From Bhargavaea ullalensis (GTDB lineage: Bacteria > Bacillota > Bacilli > Bacillales_A > Planococcaceae): DNA of 64,000 bases. The position numbers and the translations under genes were made by a program. Shown here one piece after another: positions 25,463-34,208 of this stretch (the stretch's first letter is position 1; the number at the start of each line of letters is the position of its first letter). The notes beneath the pieces were generated by a model. It saw only the letters and a program-made list of their open reading frames with translations. It had not been told where the DNA came from and made no database searches. The DNA lies in NCBI RefSeq assembly GCF_040545425.1, contig NZ_JBEPLW010000002.1; one strand, written 5' to 3'.

Positions 25463-26359
25463 ATGCTTGAGTATATATTTCTCGTGATCGCCGCGATCAT
25501 TGTGTTTCCGGTGCTGTATTACCTGATGACAAAAGGGAAGGCCGGGAAGTCGGTCGTCGTCATGGCGGCCGCCGGGTTCCTCATCGTGCTCGCCGGTGTG
25601 TACCTGCAGGACCGGTTTGCGTTTTATTATGCGGTGCTGGCCATGATCGGATTGGCGTTTGCGGCAGGCGTCCTGATCGACAAGCGGATGGGCGATGCCG
25701 CGGTCGCGGACGGGATCGAAGAAGTGGTCCGGGAGCCGATCCGTCTCGGCGGAGAACCGGAGGAAGCGGCGTCCCGTGACGAAACGCCGGATATTACGCC
25801 GGCAGAAGTCCGTGAAGCCATCCTTCATCAAAACGATGACACAATCGAGCCGATTGAAACCGGAATCCGGGAAGAGCCGGCGCTTGACGACTTGTTTGGT
25901 ATGAAAGAAATCGTCCTGCCCGGAACGGCGGACATCGTGCACCCTCCGCAGCTTGAGGAAGACGAGCCGGAAAAGGCCAACCCCGCCGAAGTCGTCAAGG
26001 CGGCGGGTGACGCGGGACGATACGACTACACGGACGGCCTAGATGTGATCGGAACCGACGAGGCCGGAGAAATCTCCCGCACGAACATCGGTCCGGAAGA
26101 GGAAGCGGCAGTCCTCGGCGACGACGATTACATCGATCCATCTGCGCTTGCCCCGGCTTCTGCTCCAGGCGAAGAATCGGACGAGCTGCCCGGTGCGGAG
26201 GATCTTGAAATGTGGCTCTCAAGCCGGCCGCTGATCGATGAGGAAACATCGGCAGAACCTGACCCGGAGCCGGCGGATGACCTGTCCGATTACAATCCGT
26301 TTGACTTGCTTGAAGACGACGACTTTATCGCGGAGGAGGACGAAGATGGAAAACAATAA
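25463..26359 (+). CDS. Membrane protein with long acidic tail, pilus locus
   Basis: 298 aa from ATG 25463 (AAAGGAGG 8 bases upstream). Two to three hydrophobic helices fill residues 1-75; the remaining ~220 residues are very rich in Asp and Glu with short hydrophobic islands (LDDLFGMKEIVLPG, LEMWLSSRPLI, YNPFDLLEDDD). I recognise no family. It overlaps the next gene by 14 bases, so it is probably translated as part of the pilus operon. The acidic tail is likely cytoplasmic and disordered. Confidence 0.7.
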   Translation: MLEYIFLVIAAIIVFPVLYYLMTKGKAGKSVVVMAAAGFLIVLAGVYLQDRFAFYYAVLAMIGLAFAAGVLIDKRMGDAAVADGIEEVVREPIRLGGEPEEAASRDETPDITPAEVREAILHQNDDTIEPIETGIREEPALDDLFGMKEIVLPGTADIVHPPQLEEDEPEKANPAEVVKAAGDAGRYDYTDGLDVIGTDEAGEISRTNIGPEEEAAVLGDDDYIDPSALAPASAPGEESDELPGAEDLEMWLSSRPLIDEETSAEPDPEPADDLSDYNPFDLLEDDDFIAEEDEDGKQ

Positions 26360-27932
26360 ACGAACGCTGACCGTCTTCCTCGGCGTCCTCCTTTCGACGG
26401 TGTTCTTTTATTTATTTGCCTCCGGCGGCTCGCTGCTCGCGGGAAACTGGCTGTTCCCGTCAAAAGACTTCGGGGACAATACATATATCGGTCCGTATGA
26501 TGTGTCGGACTTCAAGGAAGCCCAGACGACAAAAGTGCTGGGAAAAGGCGTTCAGGATCTGGAAGGACGCTTTGACGTGGACGTCTATTATCAGGACGCC
26601 TCCTTCAAGCTGCCTCCGGAAGCCGTCCTCTACGACGTTCAGGGCACGATCGACCGGGCCAGCACCGGCGAAGAGAACCCGCTTGTCGTCCATGTAAAGG
26701 AAGAGGCGGTCCGCACGCTGCTGAATCAGAACTTCGGCATGCTTGACTTTACAGACGATGAAGTGGCGGCGATCACAAGCGGCATCGAACGCCGGCTTCG
26801 CAACGGAACGATGCCGGCGAACGTTCAGATCTCCGACTACCTGGACGCCTCCCGCGCGGAGAAGGTGGCGGCTGCCGCCCAGGCCACCTTCTCCGGCATG
26901 CCGGTCACCGAAGGCCTCCAAAACGGGCTGGCCGCGATTGAAGGGTACCGCATCGAAGGCGGTTCGTCGGTTTCATTCCTCCGGATGATGGAAGATGCCC
27001 ATGCCGGCTCGCTTTCTGAAGAAGAGATGACCCGTCTTGCTTCGCTGCTGTATGCAGCCGTGCTGAAGACGAATTTCATCATCGACGAGCGGTCGATCAG
27101 CGACCGGCTGCCTGCGGGCGTCCCGGTCGGCTACGAAGCGGCGATCAATCCGTTCACGGAAGTGGACTTCATGTTCACGAATCCGAACGGCACTTCATTC
27201 AACGTCGCCACCCAGACGGAAGGGGACAGCGTCACGCTCTCGCTTGAAGGGCTGCCGTTTTTCTATGAATACGACACGAACCTGACGGGAATGGAAAATT
27301 ACAAGCCTCGAACGATCAAGCAATACAGCGAAAACGTTAAAACGGTCGCTCCGCGGATCGAAGAAGTTGGCGAAGACGGAATCCGGGTGACGGTGCTCAA
27401 GCATGTTTACAACGGGCCGATCGAAGAACGGTTTGAAGAAGTGTCGACCGACTTCTACCCGCCTGTCCATCGCATCGAAGTGCACCGGCTGAAGCCGGAA
27501 GAGCAGCCTGCGGAATCCGGCGACGGATCCGGAACGAATGAAAGCGGCGGTTCGGTCGGATCCGGGGGAACAACCGGTTCCGGCAATTCCTCGGGTTCTG
27601 ACGGGAGCGGTTCCGGCTCGGCCGGCAATTCCGGTTCAGGACAAGGCAATAACAATGGCCCGGGGGACAATTCAGGTACCGGCAACTCCGGTTCCGGTAA
27701 TTCGGGATCCGGAAACTCCGGCTCGGGCAACAATTCCGGCAACCCATCCGGCGGCTCCGGAAACAACAACTCCGGCTCAGGCGGTTCGGGGAATTCCGGC
27801 TCAGGCAATGGCTCGGGCTCGGGCGGCGACGGCGGCTCGGGGAATACCGGTTCCGGAAACGGTTCAGGAAACAATAATGGATCCGGCAACAAAGTGGAAT
27901 ACGACAAGGGCGGCAACCCGATCCAGCCTTGA
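26346..27932 (+). CDS. VanW-like exported protein with Gly/Ser/Asn-rich tail
   Basis: 528 aa from ATG 26346. An N-terminal membrane anchor (RTLTVFLGVLLSTVFFYLFA) is followed by a large extracytoplasmic region. Residues about 250-345 (LPAGVPVGYEAAINPFTEVD, FMFTNPNGTSFNV) resemble the VanW domain of cell-wall-associated proteins. The last ~135 residues are a Gly-Ser-Asn-rich low-complexity linker ending VEYDKGGNPIQP. Such linkers often span the peptidoglycan. It sits directly before pilB and may help the pilus pass the wall; that role is inference. Confidence 0.65.
   Translation: MENNKRTLTVFLGVLLSTVFFYLFASGGSLLAGNWLFPSKDFGDNTYIGPYDVSDFKEAQTTKVLGKGVQDLEGRFDVDVYYQDASFKLPPEAVLYDVQGTIDRASTGEENPLVVHVKEEAVRTLLNQNFGMLDFTDDEVAAITSGIERRLRNGTMPANVQISDYLDASRAEKVAAAAQATFSGMPVTEGLQNGLAAIEGYRIEGGSSVSFLRMMEDAHAGSLSEEEMTRLASLLYAAVLKTNFIIDERSISDRLPAGVPVGYEAAINPFTEVDFMFTNPNGTSFNVATQTEGDSVTLSLEGLPFFYEYDTNLTGMENYKPRTIKQYSENVKTVAPRIEEVGEDGIRVTVLKHVYNGPIEERFEEVSTDFYPPVHRIEVHRLKPEEQPAESGDGSGTNESGGSVGSGGTTGSGNSSGSDGSGSGSAGNSGSGQGNNNGPGDNSGTGNSGSGNSGSGNSGSGNNSGNPSGGSGNNNSGSGGSGNSGSGNGSGSGGDGGSGNTGSGNGSGNNNGSGNKVEYDKGGNPIQP
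27516..27890 (+). repeat. Low-complexity Gly/Ser/Asn-coding tract
   Basis: About 125 codons made almost only of Gly, Ser, Asn and a few Asp/Thr/Pro. It includes short tandem copies of a 9-bp Gly/Ser/Asn-coding unit (GSGNSGSGNSGSGNS). Length variation between strains is likely. Confidence 0.85.
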
Positions 27933-27962
27933 CGGGCTGCCCGCCCGGAGGAAGGTGAACCC

Positions 27963-29618
27963 ATGCCCCAGGCACGCAAGAGACTCGGGGACATCCTGAT
28001 GGAATCGGGATTGATCACGCAGGAGCAGCTCAACAACGTATTGAAAGAAAAATCGAAAGACCAGCGGCTCGGGGATGCGCTCCTTGAACGCGGGCTGATC
28101 ACAGAGCTGCAGCTGGTCGAGACGCTGGAAATCCAGCTTGGCATCCCGCACGTGAATCTGTACCGCTACCCGTTTGAGCCGCAGATCTTCTCGCTCGTTT
28201 CCAAGGAATACGCCAAGCGCAACCTGCTCGTCCCGCTGAAAACCGAAGCGGACAAGCTGTTCGTGGCGATGGTCGACCCGATGGACTACATCGCCATCGA
28301 GGATCTCCGTCTGTCGACCGGTTTCACGATCGAGCCGGTGATCGCGTCCAAAGACGACATTCTCCGGACAATCGCGAAATACTATGAGGAATCATTCGAT
28401 GAACTGTTCCTTGAGACCGAAAAGATGCAGCAGGAGGAAGAAGAGAACCTGACCGACCTGGATTCTCCGGTCGTCCGGCTCGTTAACCAGCTGCTGTCCG
28501 CTGCGGTCATCCAGAAGGCGTCGGACATCCATATCGATCCGCAGGAGCACCAGCTGCTCATCCGGTTCCGGATTGACGGCATGCTGCATGACGAACGCGT
28601 GCTGCCAAAGCATATGCAGCCGATGATCAATGCTCGGATCAAGATCATGTCGAACCTTGACATCACCGAGCACCGGGTCCCGCAGGACGGGCGGATCAAG
28701 ACGAACGTCGACTTCCGGCCGATCGACCTCCGGGTGTCGACCTTGCCGACGGTGTACGGGGAAAAGATCGTCATGCGGATCCTCGACTTGAGCAGCACGC
28801 TCTCCGACCTGAATCATCTCGGCTTCAACCGGATTAATCTCGAACGGTTCATGAGGGAGATTACAAAGCCGAGCGGCATCGTCCTCATTTCCGGCCCGAC
28901 CGGCTCGGGAAAATCGTCGACGCTTTATGCGGCGCTCAACAAGCTGAACCGCGAAGAAGTGAACATCGTCACGGTCGAGGACCCGGTCGAGTACCAGCTC
29001 GAGGGGATCAATCAGGTGCAGGTGAACCCGAACGTCGGCATGACGTTCGCGGCCGGCCTGCGCTCGATCCTCCGGCAGGACCCGGACATCGTCATGGTCG
29101 GGGAGATCCGGGATGCCGAAACCGCGGAAATCGCGGTCCGGGCGTCGCTCACCGGCCACGTCGTTCTCAGCACGATCCATACGAACGATTCGATCGCGAC
29201 GATCACCCGCCTGCTCGACATGGGCGTCGAGCCGTTCCTCGTCACGGCATCCCTCAACGCGGTCGTCGCACAACGCTTGCTGCGGCGGGTGTGCCGAGAC
29301 TGCAAAGTGGAAGAACCGGCAACCGCAAGGGAAAAGGAAATCGCCGCCAAGCGCGGCATCAAGATCGAAACCGTCATGCGAGGGAAAGGCTGCCCGTCCT
29401 GCAATATGACCGGCTACCGCGGGCGGATAGCGATCCATGAAGTGCTCATCATGGACGAAGCGATGAGGAGCGCGATCAACAGCGGGGCGGGTGTCTCGAA
29501 GCTGCGGGAAATCGCGATCCGCAACAAAACAATCTTCCTGCTCGATGACGGACTACTGAAAGTAAAACAAGGCATCACGACGACGGAGGAAGTGTTCCGC
29601 GTCGCGATGCTCGATTAA
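27963..29618 (+). CDS. pilB: Type IV pilus extension ATPase PilB with MshEN domain
   Basis: 551 aa GspE/PulE-family ATPase that powers pilin polymerisation at the inner face of the membrane. Residues 7-58 carry a tandem MshEN c-di-GMP-binding motif: RLGDILMESGLI at 7-18 and RLGDALLERGLI at 35-46, each continued by the spaced Leu residues, the second ending in Gln58 and the first in Lys30 instead of Gln. Walker A GPTGSGKS is at 311-318, the Asp box and Walker B (IVMVGEIRDAETAEIA) follow, and a tetracysteine zinc site is at Cys444, 447, 477 and 480. Directly followed by pilT. Confidence 0.95.
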   Translation: MPQARKRLGDILMESGLITQEQLNNVLKEKSKDQRLGDALLERGLITELQLVETLEIQLGIPHVNLYRYPFEPQIFSLVSKEYAKRNLLVPLKTEADKLFVAMVDPMDYIAIEDLRLSTGFTIEPVIASKDDILRTIAKYYEESFDELFLETEKMQQEEEENLTDLDSPVVRLVNQLLSAAVIQKASDIHIDPQEHQLLIRFRIDGMLHDERVLPKHMQPMINARIKIMSNLDITEHRVPQDGRIKTNVDFRPIDLRVSTLPTVYGEKIVMRILDLSSTLSDLNHLGFNRINLERFMREITKPSGIVLISGPTGSGKSSTLYAALNKLNREEVNIVTVEDPVEYQLEGINQVQVNPNVGMTFAAGLRSILRQDPDIVMVGEIRDAETAEIAVRASLTGHVVLSTIHTNDSIATITRLLDMGVEPFLVTASLNAVVAQRLLRRVCRDCKVEEPATAREKEIAAKRGIKIETVMRGKGCPSCNMTGYRGRIAIHEVLIMDEAMRSAINSGAGVSKLREIAIRNKTIFLLDDGLLKVKQGITTTEEVFRVAMLD

Positions 29619-29630
29619 GGGGGCGATCCA

Positions 29631-30671
29631 ATGAAACCGACGATCGACGCACTGCTGACGGCCGCTTTCCAGCTCAAGGCGTCCGACGTTCACCTGACGG
29701 TCGGCGTGCCGCCCGTTTTCCGGATCCACGGGGACCTGAAGCGGTACGGGAAAGAGACGAACACGCCGCAGTTCACGGCGGATGTGGCCAAGGCGGTCAT
29801 CCCCGAGAAGCTGTATGATGATTTTCTTCAAAATGGCGAACTGGACTTTTCCTATTCGGTGCCGGGGGTGTCCCGGTTCCGGGTGAACGCCTATCACCAG
29901 CGCGGTTCGGTGTCGCTTGCGTTCCGGACGATCCCGACGAAGATCATGAGCGTCGAGGAACTCGGCATGCCGGACACGCTGAAGCGCCTTGCCGAAACGC
30001 CGCAGGGCATGATCCTCGTGACCGGTCCGACCGGCTCGGGGAAATCTACGACGCTCGCCGCGATGATCCGACATATCAACGAAACGATGCGCAAGCACAT
30101 CATCACGCTGGAAGACCCGATCGAGTTCGTCCACAACCACGGCACCTCGATCATCGACCAGCGGGAAGTCGGATTCGATACGGAATCCTTCGCAAACGGG
30201 CTGCGCGCCGCACTCCGTCAGGATCCGGATGTCATCCTCGTCGGGGAGATGCGAGACCTGGAAACGATTTCGATTGCGATCACGGCCGCAGAGACCGGCC
30301 ACCTCGTGTTCGGGACGCTTCACACGTGGAGCGCCGCATCCACGATCGACCGGATCATCGACGTGTTCCCGCCTGCCCAGCAGACGCAGATCCGCGTTCA
30401 GCTTGCCGGTGTTTTGACAGCCGTCATTTCACAGCGTCTGTTCAAGACGGCCGACGGAAAAGGAAGGCGTGCCGCCACCGAGATCATGATCAACAATCCG
30501 GCGATCGGCAACCTGATCCGGACGGAGAAGATCCACCAGATCCCGAGCACCATCCAGACAAACCGGGCGGCGGGCATGCACACGATGGAATCGTCGATCC
30601 AGCACCTCGTTGACACCGGTGCGATTTCCTATGATGTGGCCAAGCCGTATCTTGAAGGAGACGAACACTGA
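29631..30671 (+). CDS. pilT: Type IV pilus retraction ATPase PilT
   Basis: 346 aa hexameric ATPase that depolymerises the pilus and drives twitching. The N-terminal PAS-like part is followed by Walker A GPTGSGKST from residue 132, Asp box ITLEDPIEFVH, Walker B VILVGEMRDLETI, His box GHLVFGTLHT and the PilT marker AIGNLIRTEKIHQI. No tetracysteine motif, as expected for PilT. Its presence implies retractable pili, unlike a simple competence pseudopilus. Confidence 0.96.
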   Translation: MKPTIDALLTAAFQLKASDVHLTVGVPPVFRIHGDLKRYGKETNTPQFTADVAKAVIPEKLYDDFLQNGELDFSYSVPGVSRFRVNAYHQRGSVSLAFRTIPTKIMSVEELGMPDTLKRLAETPQGMILVTGPTGSGKSTTLAAMIRHINETMRKHIITLEDPIEFVHNHGTSIIDQREVGFDTESFANGLRAALRQDPDVILVGEMRDLETISIAITAAETGHLVFGTLHTWSAASTIDRIIDVFPPAQQTQIRVQLAGVLTAVISQRLFKTADGKGRRAATEIMINNPAIGNLIRTEKIHQIPSTIQTNRAAGMHTMESSIQHLVDTGAISYDVAKPYLEGDEH

Positions 30672-31876
30672 TGCCGCGCTTTCAATATGAAGGACGCGAC
30701 CGCAAGCGCGTGAGGCGCGGCACGATCCAGGCGGACACAAAGCGGGACGCCGTCGTGAAACTGCGCGAGCAGGGCGTCCGCGTGCTCGATCTGAAAGAAC
30801 TGCCGGAGACGACGCTGACGAAAGAAATTTCGATCGGCAAGCCGGTGAAGCGCGCGCAATTGATCATGTTCCTGCAGCAGTTCTCGACCTTGCTGCGTGC
30901 GGGCGTCACGATTGTCGATGCGGTCAATATCTTGTCCCAGCAGGTGGAATCCAAGCCGTTCCGCAGAATCTTGACGGAAATCGACGATGACCTGCGCGCC
31001 GGCAGTTCGTTGAGCGACTCGATGGCGAAGCATCCGAAGGCATTCGAGCCGCTGACCTTGAACATGATTGCGGCGGGAGAAGCGTCCGGGAACATCGACG
31101 ATGCGCTCGACCGGCTGGCGGTCCATTATGAAAAATCGTTTGCGACAAGACAGAAAGTGACGTCAGCGATGGTGTATCCGGTTGTCGTGCTCGTGCTCGC
31201 GGCCGGCGTCGTCATTTTCCTCTTGACGACGATCATCCCGATGTTCGTCGACATGTTCGAGAGCCTGGACGCGACACTGCCGCCGATCACGCTGTTCGTG
31301 CTCGGGGCGAGCGATTTCATGCGGCATTCGTGGTACATCATCGTCGGGATCGTCGTCTTGATCGTGCTCGGAATTTACATGATGTACCGCAATCCGCAGG
31401 GCAAGTATATGCTCGATACGTTTATGCTGCGGATGCCGCTCATCGGCGATCTGATGAAAAAGTCGGCGCTCGCCACGATGACGCGCACGCTCAGTTCGCT
31501 GTTTACAAGCTCGGTTCCGATCATCCAGGCCGTTGCCATGGTCGAGAAAGTGATCGACAACGAAGTGATCAAGCGGGTGCTCCGCCAGTCTCGGGACCAG
31601 CTGCAGAAAGGGAACTCGATCGCCGGCCCGATGACCGGCCACTGGGCGTTCCCTCCGCTGATCCCGCATATGATCGCCATCGGGGAACAAACCGGCTCGC
31701 TCGACAAGATGCTCGCCAAAGTAGCAGATTTTTATGAAAAGGAAGTGGACGCTTCCACAGAGCGTCTGAAATCACTCATCGAGCCGCTCATGATGATCTT
31801 CCTCGCGATTATCGTCGGAACCATCGTGCTGGCCATCATGGTACCGATGTTCAGCATGTATGAACAGGTCGGATAA
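30671..31876 (+). CDS. pilC: Type IV pilus inner-membrane platform protein PilC
   Basis: 401 aa GspF/PilC-family membrane protein linking the motor ATPases to the growing pilus. Two homologous cytoplasmic GspF domains (about 70-190 and 270-395) are separated by membrane helices near 170-195 and 220-245, with a last helix at the C-terminus (MMIFLAIIVGTIVLAIMVPMF). The start ATG shares its first base with the last base of the pilT stop. Confidence 0.95.
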   Translation: MPRFQYEGRDRKRVRRGTIQADTKRDAVVKLREQGVRVLDLKELPETTLTKEISIGKPVKRAQLIMFLQQFSTLLRAGVTIVDAVNILSQQVESKPFRRILTEIDDDLRAGSSLSDSMAKHPKAFEPLTLNMIAAGEASGNIDDALDRLAVHYEKSFATRQKVTSAMVYPVVVLVLAAGVVIFLLTTIIPMFVDMFESLDATLPPITLFVLGASDFMRHSWYIIVGIVVLIVLGIYMMYRNPQGKYMLDTFMLRMPLIGDLMKKSALATMTRTLSSLFTSSVPIIQAVAMVEKVIDNEVIKRVLRQSRDQLQKGNSIAGPMTGHWAFPPLIPHMIAIGEQTGSLDKMLAKVADFYEKEVDASTERLKSLIEPLMMIFLAIIVGTIVLAIMVPMFSMYEQVG

Positions 31877-31953
31877 TCGTGTAACCATCTTGTAACAATT
31901 GACTTCTTATCGTAAAAATATTTTCTATGTATCTATCGAATTTTTTGGGGTAT

Positions 31954-31962
31954 TGGTATAAT
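31954..31962 (+). promoter_or_regulatory. pilA promoter (extended -10)
   Basis: TGgTATAAT with hexamer 31957-31962, 44 bases before pilA. No good -35 at 17 bp, but the extended -10 is perfect and the surrounding region is AT-rich. It would allow the major pilin to be made in excess of the assembly machinery. Confidence 0.6.
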
Positions 31963-31966
31963 AGAG

Positions 31967-31982
31967 TTGTAGAATACTACAA
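31967..31982 (+). promoter_or_regulatory. Palindrome at the pilA start point
   Basis: TTGTAGAATACTACAA: 6-bp arms with an AATA centre, starting 5 bases after the -10, so it covers the predicted start point. It could be an operator or a 5'-end hairpin that stabilises the pilin mRNA. Confidence 0.45.
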
Positions 31983-32005
31983 GATTTTCCAAGGAGGAAT
32001 CAATT

Positions 32006-32449
32006 ATGAGGAATTTCGTCAAAAACAAATTGAAAGAGGAAAAAGGGCTTACACTGATTGAGCTCTTGGCCGTTATTGTCATCCTCGGCATTATCGCAGC
32101 GATTGCCATTCCGGCGATTGGGAATATTATTGAGAATAGCCGATACAATGCAGTGAAAGGCGATGCTTTAAATGTGCTGAGCGCTGCCCAAATTTATTAC
32201 TCTGAAACGAAAACAGACACTGAAGGTGATGTATCGGTCGACAAGCTCAAGACCGATGGCTATCTAGAAACAGCCGGTAAAATTCCTGATACTGCTACAG
32301 TATCTAAAGCTAGTCCTAGAAAACTCACTGCAAAAGACGTAAAATATTCAGGTGATAAGACAATAACATTTAACGGTGCTACTACCGACGATATTAACAA
32401 AGATGACCAAAAAGGAAGCGCGCCTTCTATTAATGCTATTGGTGGTTAA
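32006..32449 (+). CDS. pilA: Major type IV pilin PilA
   Basis: 147 aa. Leader of 14 residues ending KEEKG, then LTLIELLAVIVILGIIAAIA, the canonical N-methylated helix with Glu5. The remaining ~100 residues form a small polar domain without cysteines. A strong GGAGG site sits 9 bases before the ATG. The gene is much more AT-rich than pilC and pilM on either side, as is common for fast-evolving surface pilins. It has its own promoter. Confidence 0.93.
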   Translation: MRNFVKNKLKEEKGLTLIELLAVIVILGIIAAIAIPAIGNIIENSRYNAVKGDALNVLSAAQIYYSETKTDTEGDVSVDKLKTDGYLETAGKIPDTATVSKASPRKLTAKDVKYSGDKTITFNGATTDDINKDDQKGSAPSINAIGG

Positions 32450-32478
32450 GTATTATCATTTTTAGGAGCTGATCCCCC

Positions 32479-33393
32479 ATGAATCCATTCCGCCGCAGGC
32501 AACGCATCATTTCAATAACCGTTGAGGAAGACGCCATCCGCTTTGCGGAGCTGCGTTCGGCCGATCCGCTCGTCGTCGAGCGGGCGGGCGAGCTGCCGGT
32601 TCCGGAGGGGCTGGTGGATGAAGGCAAGGTTGTTGATCGGGCGGCGCTCGAGACGGTGGTGGAGGGGGCGGTTGCGGAGTGGGGGCTGCGGCGCAAGCGC
32701 GTGCGGTTCCTCGCACCCGACCAGTATGTCATGATCCGAAAAGTGGAAACCCCGGCCGATGTCCCTGAAGATGAGCTGAAAGGCTACTTCTTCATCGAGA
32801 TCGGCTCTTCTCTTTATCTGCCGTTCGATGATCCGCTGTTTGATGTCGTTCCGTACGACAGTGGAAGAGAAGAGAAGGAATCGATCATCATTGCGTCGAA
32901 AGAAGAGATTATCCGCCAGTACGAAGGCGTGCTGGATGAGGCGAAGGTGAAGCCGGTGGAGTGCGACATTGCCCCGCTTGCGCTATACCGGCTGGCCTAC
33001 CTCCAGCATGATCTTGATTCCCATGACAATGTGCTGATCGCGGACTTCCGCGGTTCTGAGCTGACCGTGTCAATCTTCCACCGCCATCATCCGCTGTTCA
33101 TGCGGCCGATCGATTTCAATGACGGCGATGAAGGACTCACCGATGTCGCGTACCGGGAGATCGGGAAGCTGATCAATTTCTATACATACAACATGATGGA
33201 CGGCCGGGAGTCGGTTGACTGCGTCTTGATCGCAGGGGAATATGGCGGGGCCGGTGAGCTGGCCGCCATGTTCCGCGATCAGATGGGGATCGATGCCGGT
33301 CCGCTCATGAAGAAAGCCGTCGAGACGGCGGACGGACGGGCGTTGCCGACCCGTTATGACCGCGTGATCGGCTTGGCGCTGAAAGAGGTGTGA
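32479..33393 (+). CDS. pilM: Type IV pilus assembly protein PilM
   Basis: 304 aa actin-like ATPase-fold protein of the cytoplasm that binds the N-terminal tail of PilN. Nucleotide-fold strands: IISITVEEDAIRFAEL, NVLIADFRGSELTVSIF near residue 190 and VDCVLIAGEYGGAGELAAMF near 250. Overlaps pilN by a few bases when the longer pilN start is used. Family and order (PilM-N-O) agree. Confidence 0.88.
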   Translation: MNPFRRRQRIISITVEEDAIRFAELRSADPLVVERAGELPVPEGLVDEGKVVDRAALETVVEGAVAEWGLRRKRVRFLAPDQYVMIRKVETPADVPEDELKGYFFIEIGSSLYLPFDDPLFDVVPYDSGREEKESIIIASKEEIIRQYEGVLDEAKVKPVECDIAPLALYRLAYLQHDLDSHDNVLIADFRGSELTVSIFHRHHPLFMRPIDFNDGDEGLTDVAYREIGKLINFYTYNMMDGRESVDCVLIAGEYGGAGELAAMFRDQMGIDAGPLMKKAVETADGRALPTRYDRVIGLALKEV

Positions 33394-33395
33394 GG

Positions 33396-34208
33396 ATGCT
33401 CGTCGATATTAACTTATTGCCCGGACGCGACCGGGGGAGGTCAAAGGCGCTCATCGTGTCGATCGCCATTCTCCTGTCGGCGCTCATTTTCTGGCTGGCC
33501 TTCTTCCTCATGGCGAACCGGAACGCCGAAGAGGCCCAGCGCGCGGACGCCCGTGCCGAAGAAATGAGGACCCGGCAGGCGGAACTGCAGTCGCGCCTGG
33601 ACGGGACGGAGACGATGGCCGACCGGGCGCAGCTCGAAGGGACGGTGGAGTGGGCGGAATCTTACCGGTTCCTGACCGCGCCGCTCATCCGCCATCTCGT
33701 ATCGCTTTTGCCCGTCCGCGGCTTCATCACGGAATTTACATACACCGGCCCGCACACGGCCGAGTTGAGTGTGCAGTTTGATACATATGAACAGGCGGCG
33801 CATTACCTCGCCCGCCTGAAAGCCGCGACGATGGTCGAAGCGGCGACGATGAACGAAGTGACCGCCGATCCACTTGAGGAAGAAACGGACGAAGAAGGCA
33901 ATCCGGTCGACCGCAACGAGGTGCTCGTGCCGCGCTACATTGCCGCCTATACGATTGATTTCGTCGATCCGCGAGACGATGCGGCGGGCACGGCAGAAGA
34001 GCCGGCGGACGGCGAACCGGCGGACGACACCGGGGAAGCGGATGAAACGAATGTCGATGTCGACACGGACGTGGACGTCAATGTCAATAACCAGGGAGAA
34101 GAGACGGACACTGGGAACCCGGCAGATACGGAAACCGGCGACGACCCCGCCGGCGACACGACTGCCGATGAGTCCGGCTCCGGCAATGAAGGGGGCGACG
34201 GCCAGTGA
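33396..34208 (+). CDS. pilN: Type IV pilus assembly protein PilN
   Basis: 270 aa from ATG 33396. The N-terminal motif MLVDINLLPGRDRGRSK is the conserved PilM-binding tail (INLLP). One membrane helix follows (LIVSIAILLSALIFWLAFFLM), then a coiled coil and an alpha-beta domain. The last ~75 residues are an acidic Asp/Glu/Thr-rich tail (DVDTDVDVNVNNQ) not usual for PilN. Confidence 0.85.
   Translation: MLVDINLLPGRDRGRSKALIVSIAILLSALIFWLAFFLMANRNAEEAQRADARAEEMRTRQAELQSRLDGTETMADRAQLEGTVEWAESYRFLTAPLIRHLVSLLPVRGFITEFTYTGPHTAELSVQFDTYEQAAHYLARLKAATMVEAATMNEVTADPLEEETDEEGNPVDRNEVLVPRYIAAYTIDFVDPRDDAAGTAEEPADGEPADDTGEADETNVDVDTDVDVNVNNQGEETDTGNPADTETGDDPAGDTTADESGSGNEGGDGQ

Noticed and set aside
27397..28144. 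Arg- or Pro-rich open frames opposite the Gly/Ser/Asn tract
   Set aside because: They are complements of the low-complexity coding tract of the VanW-like gene and have no start signals.
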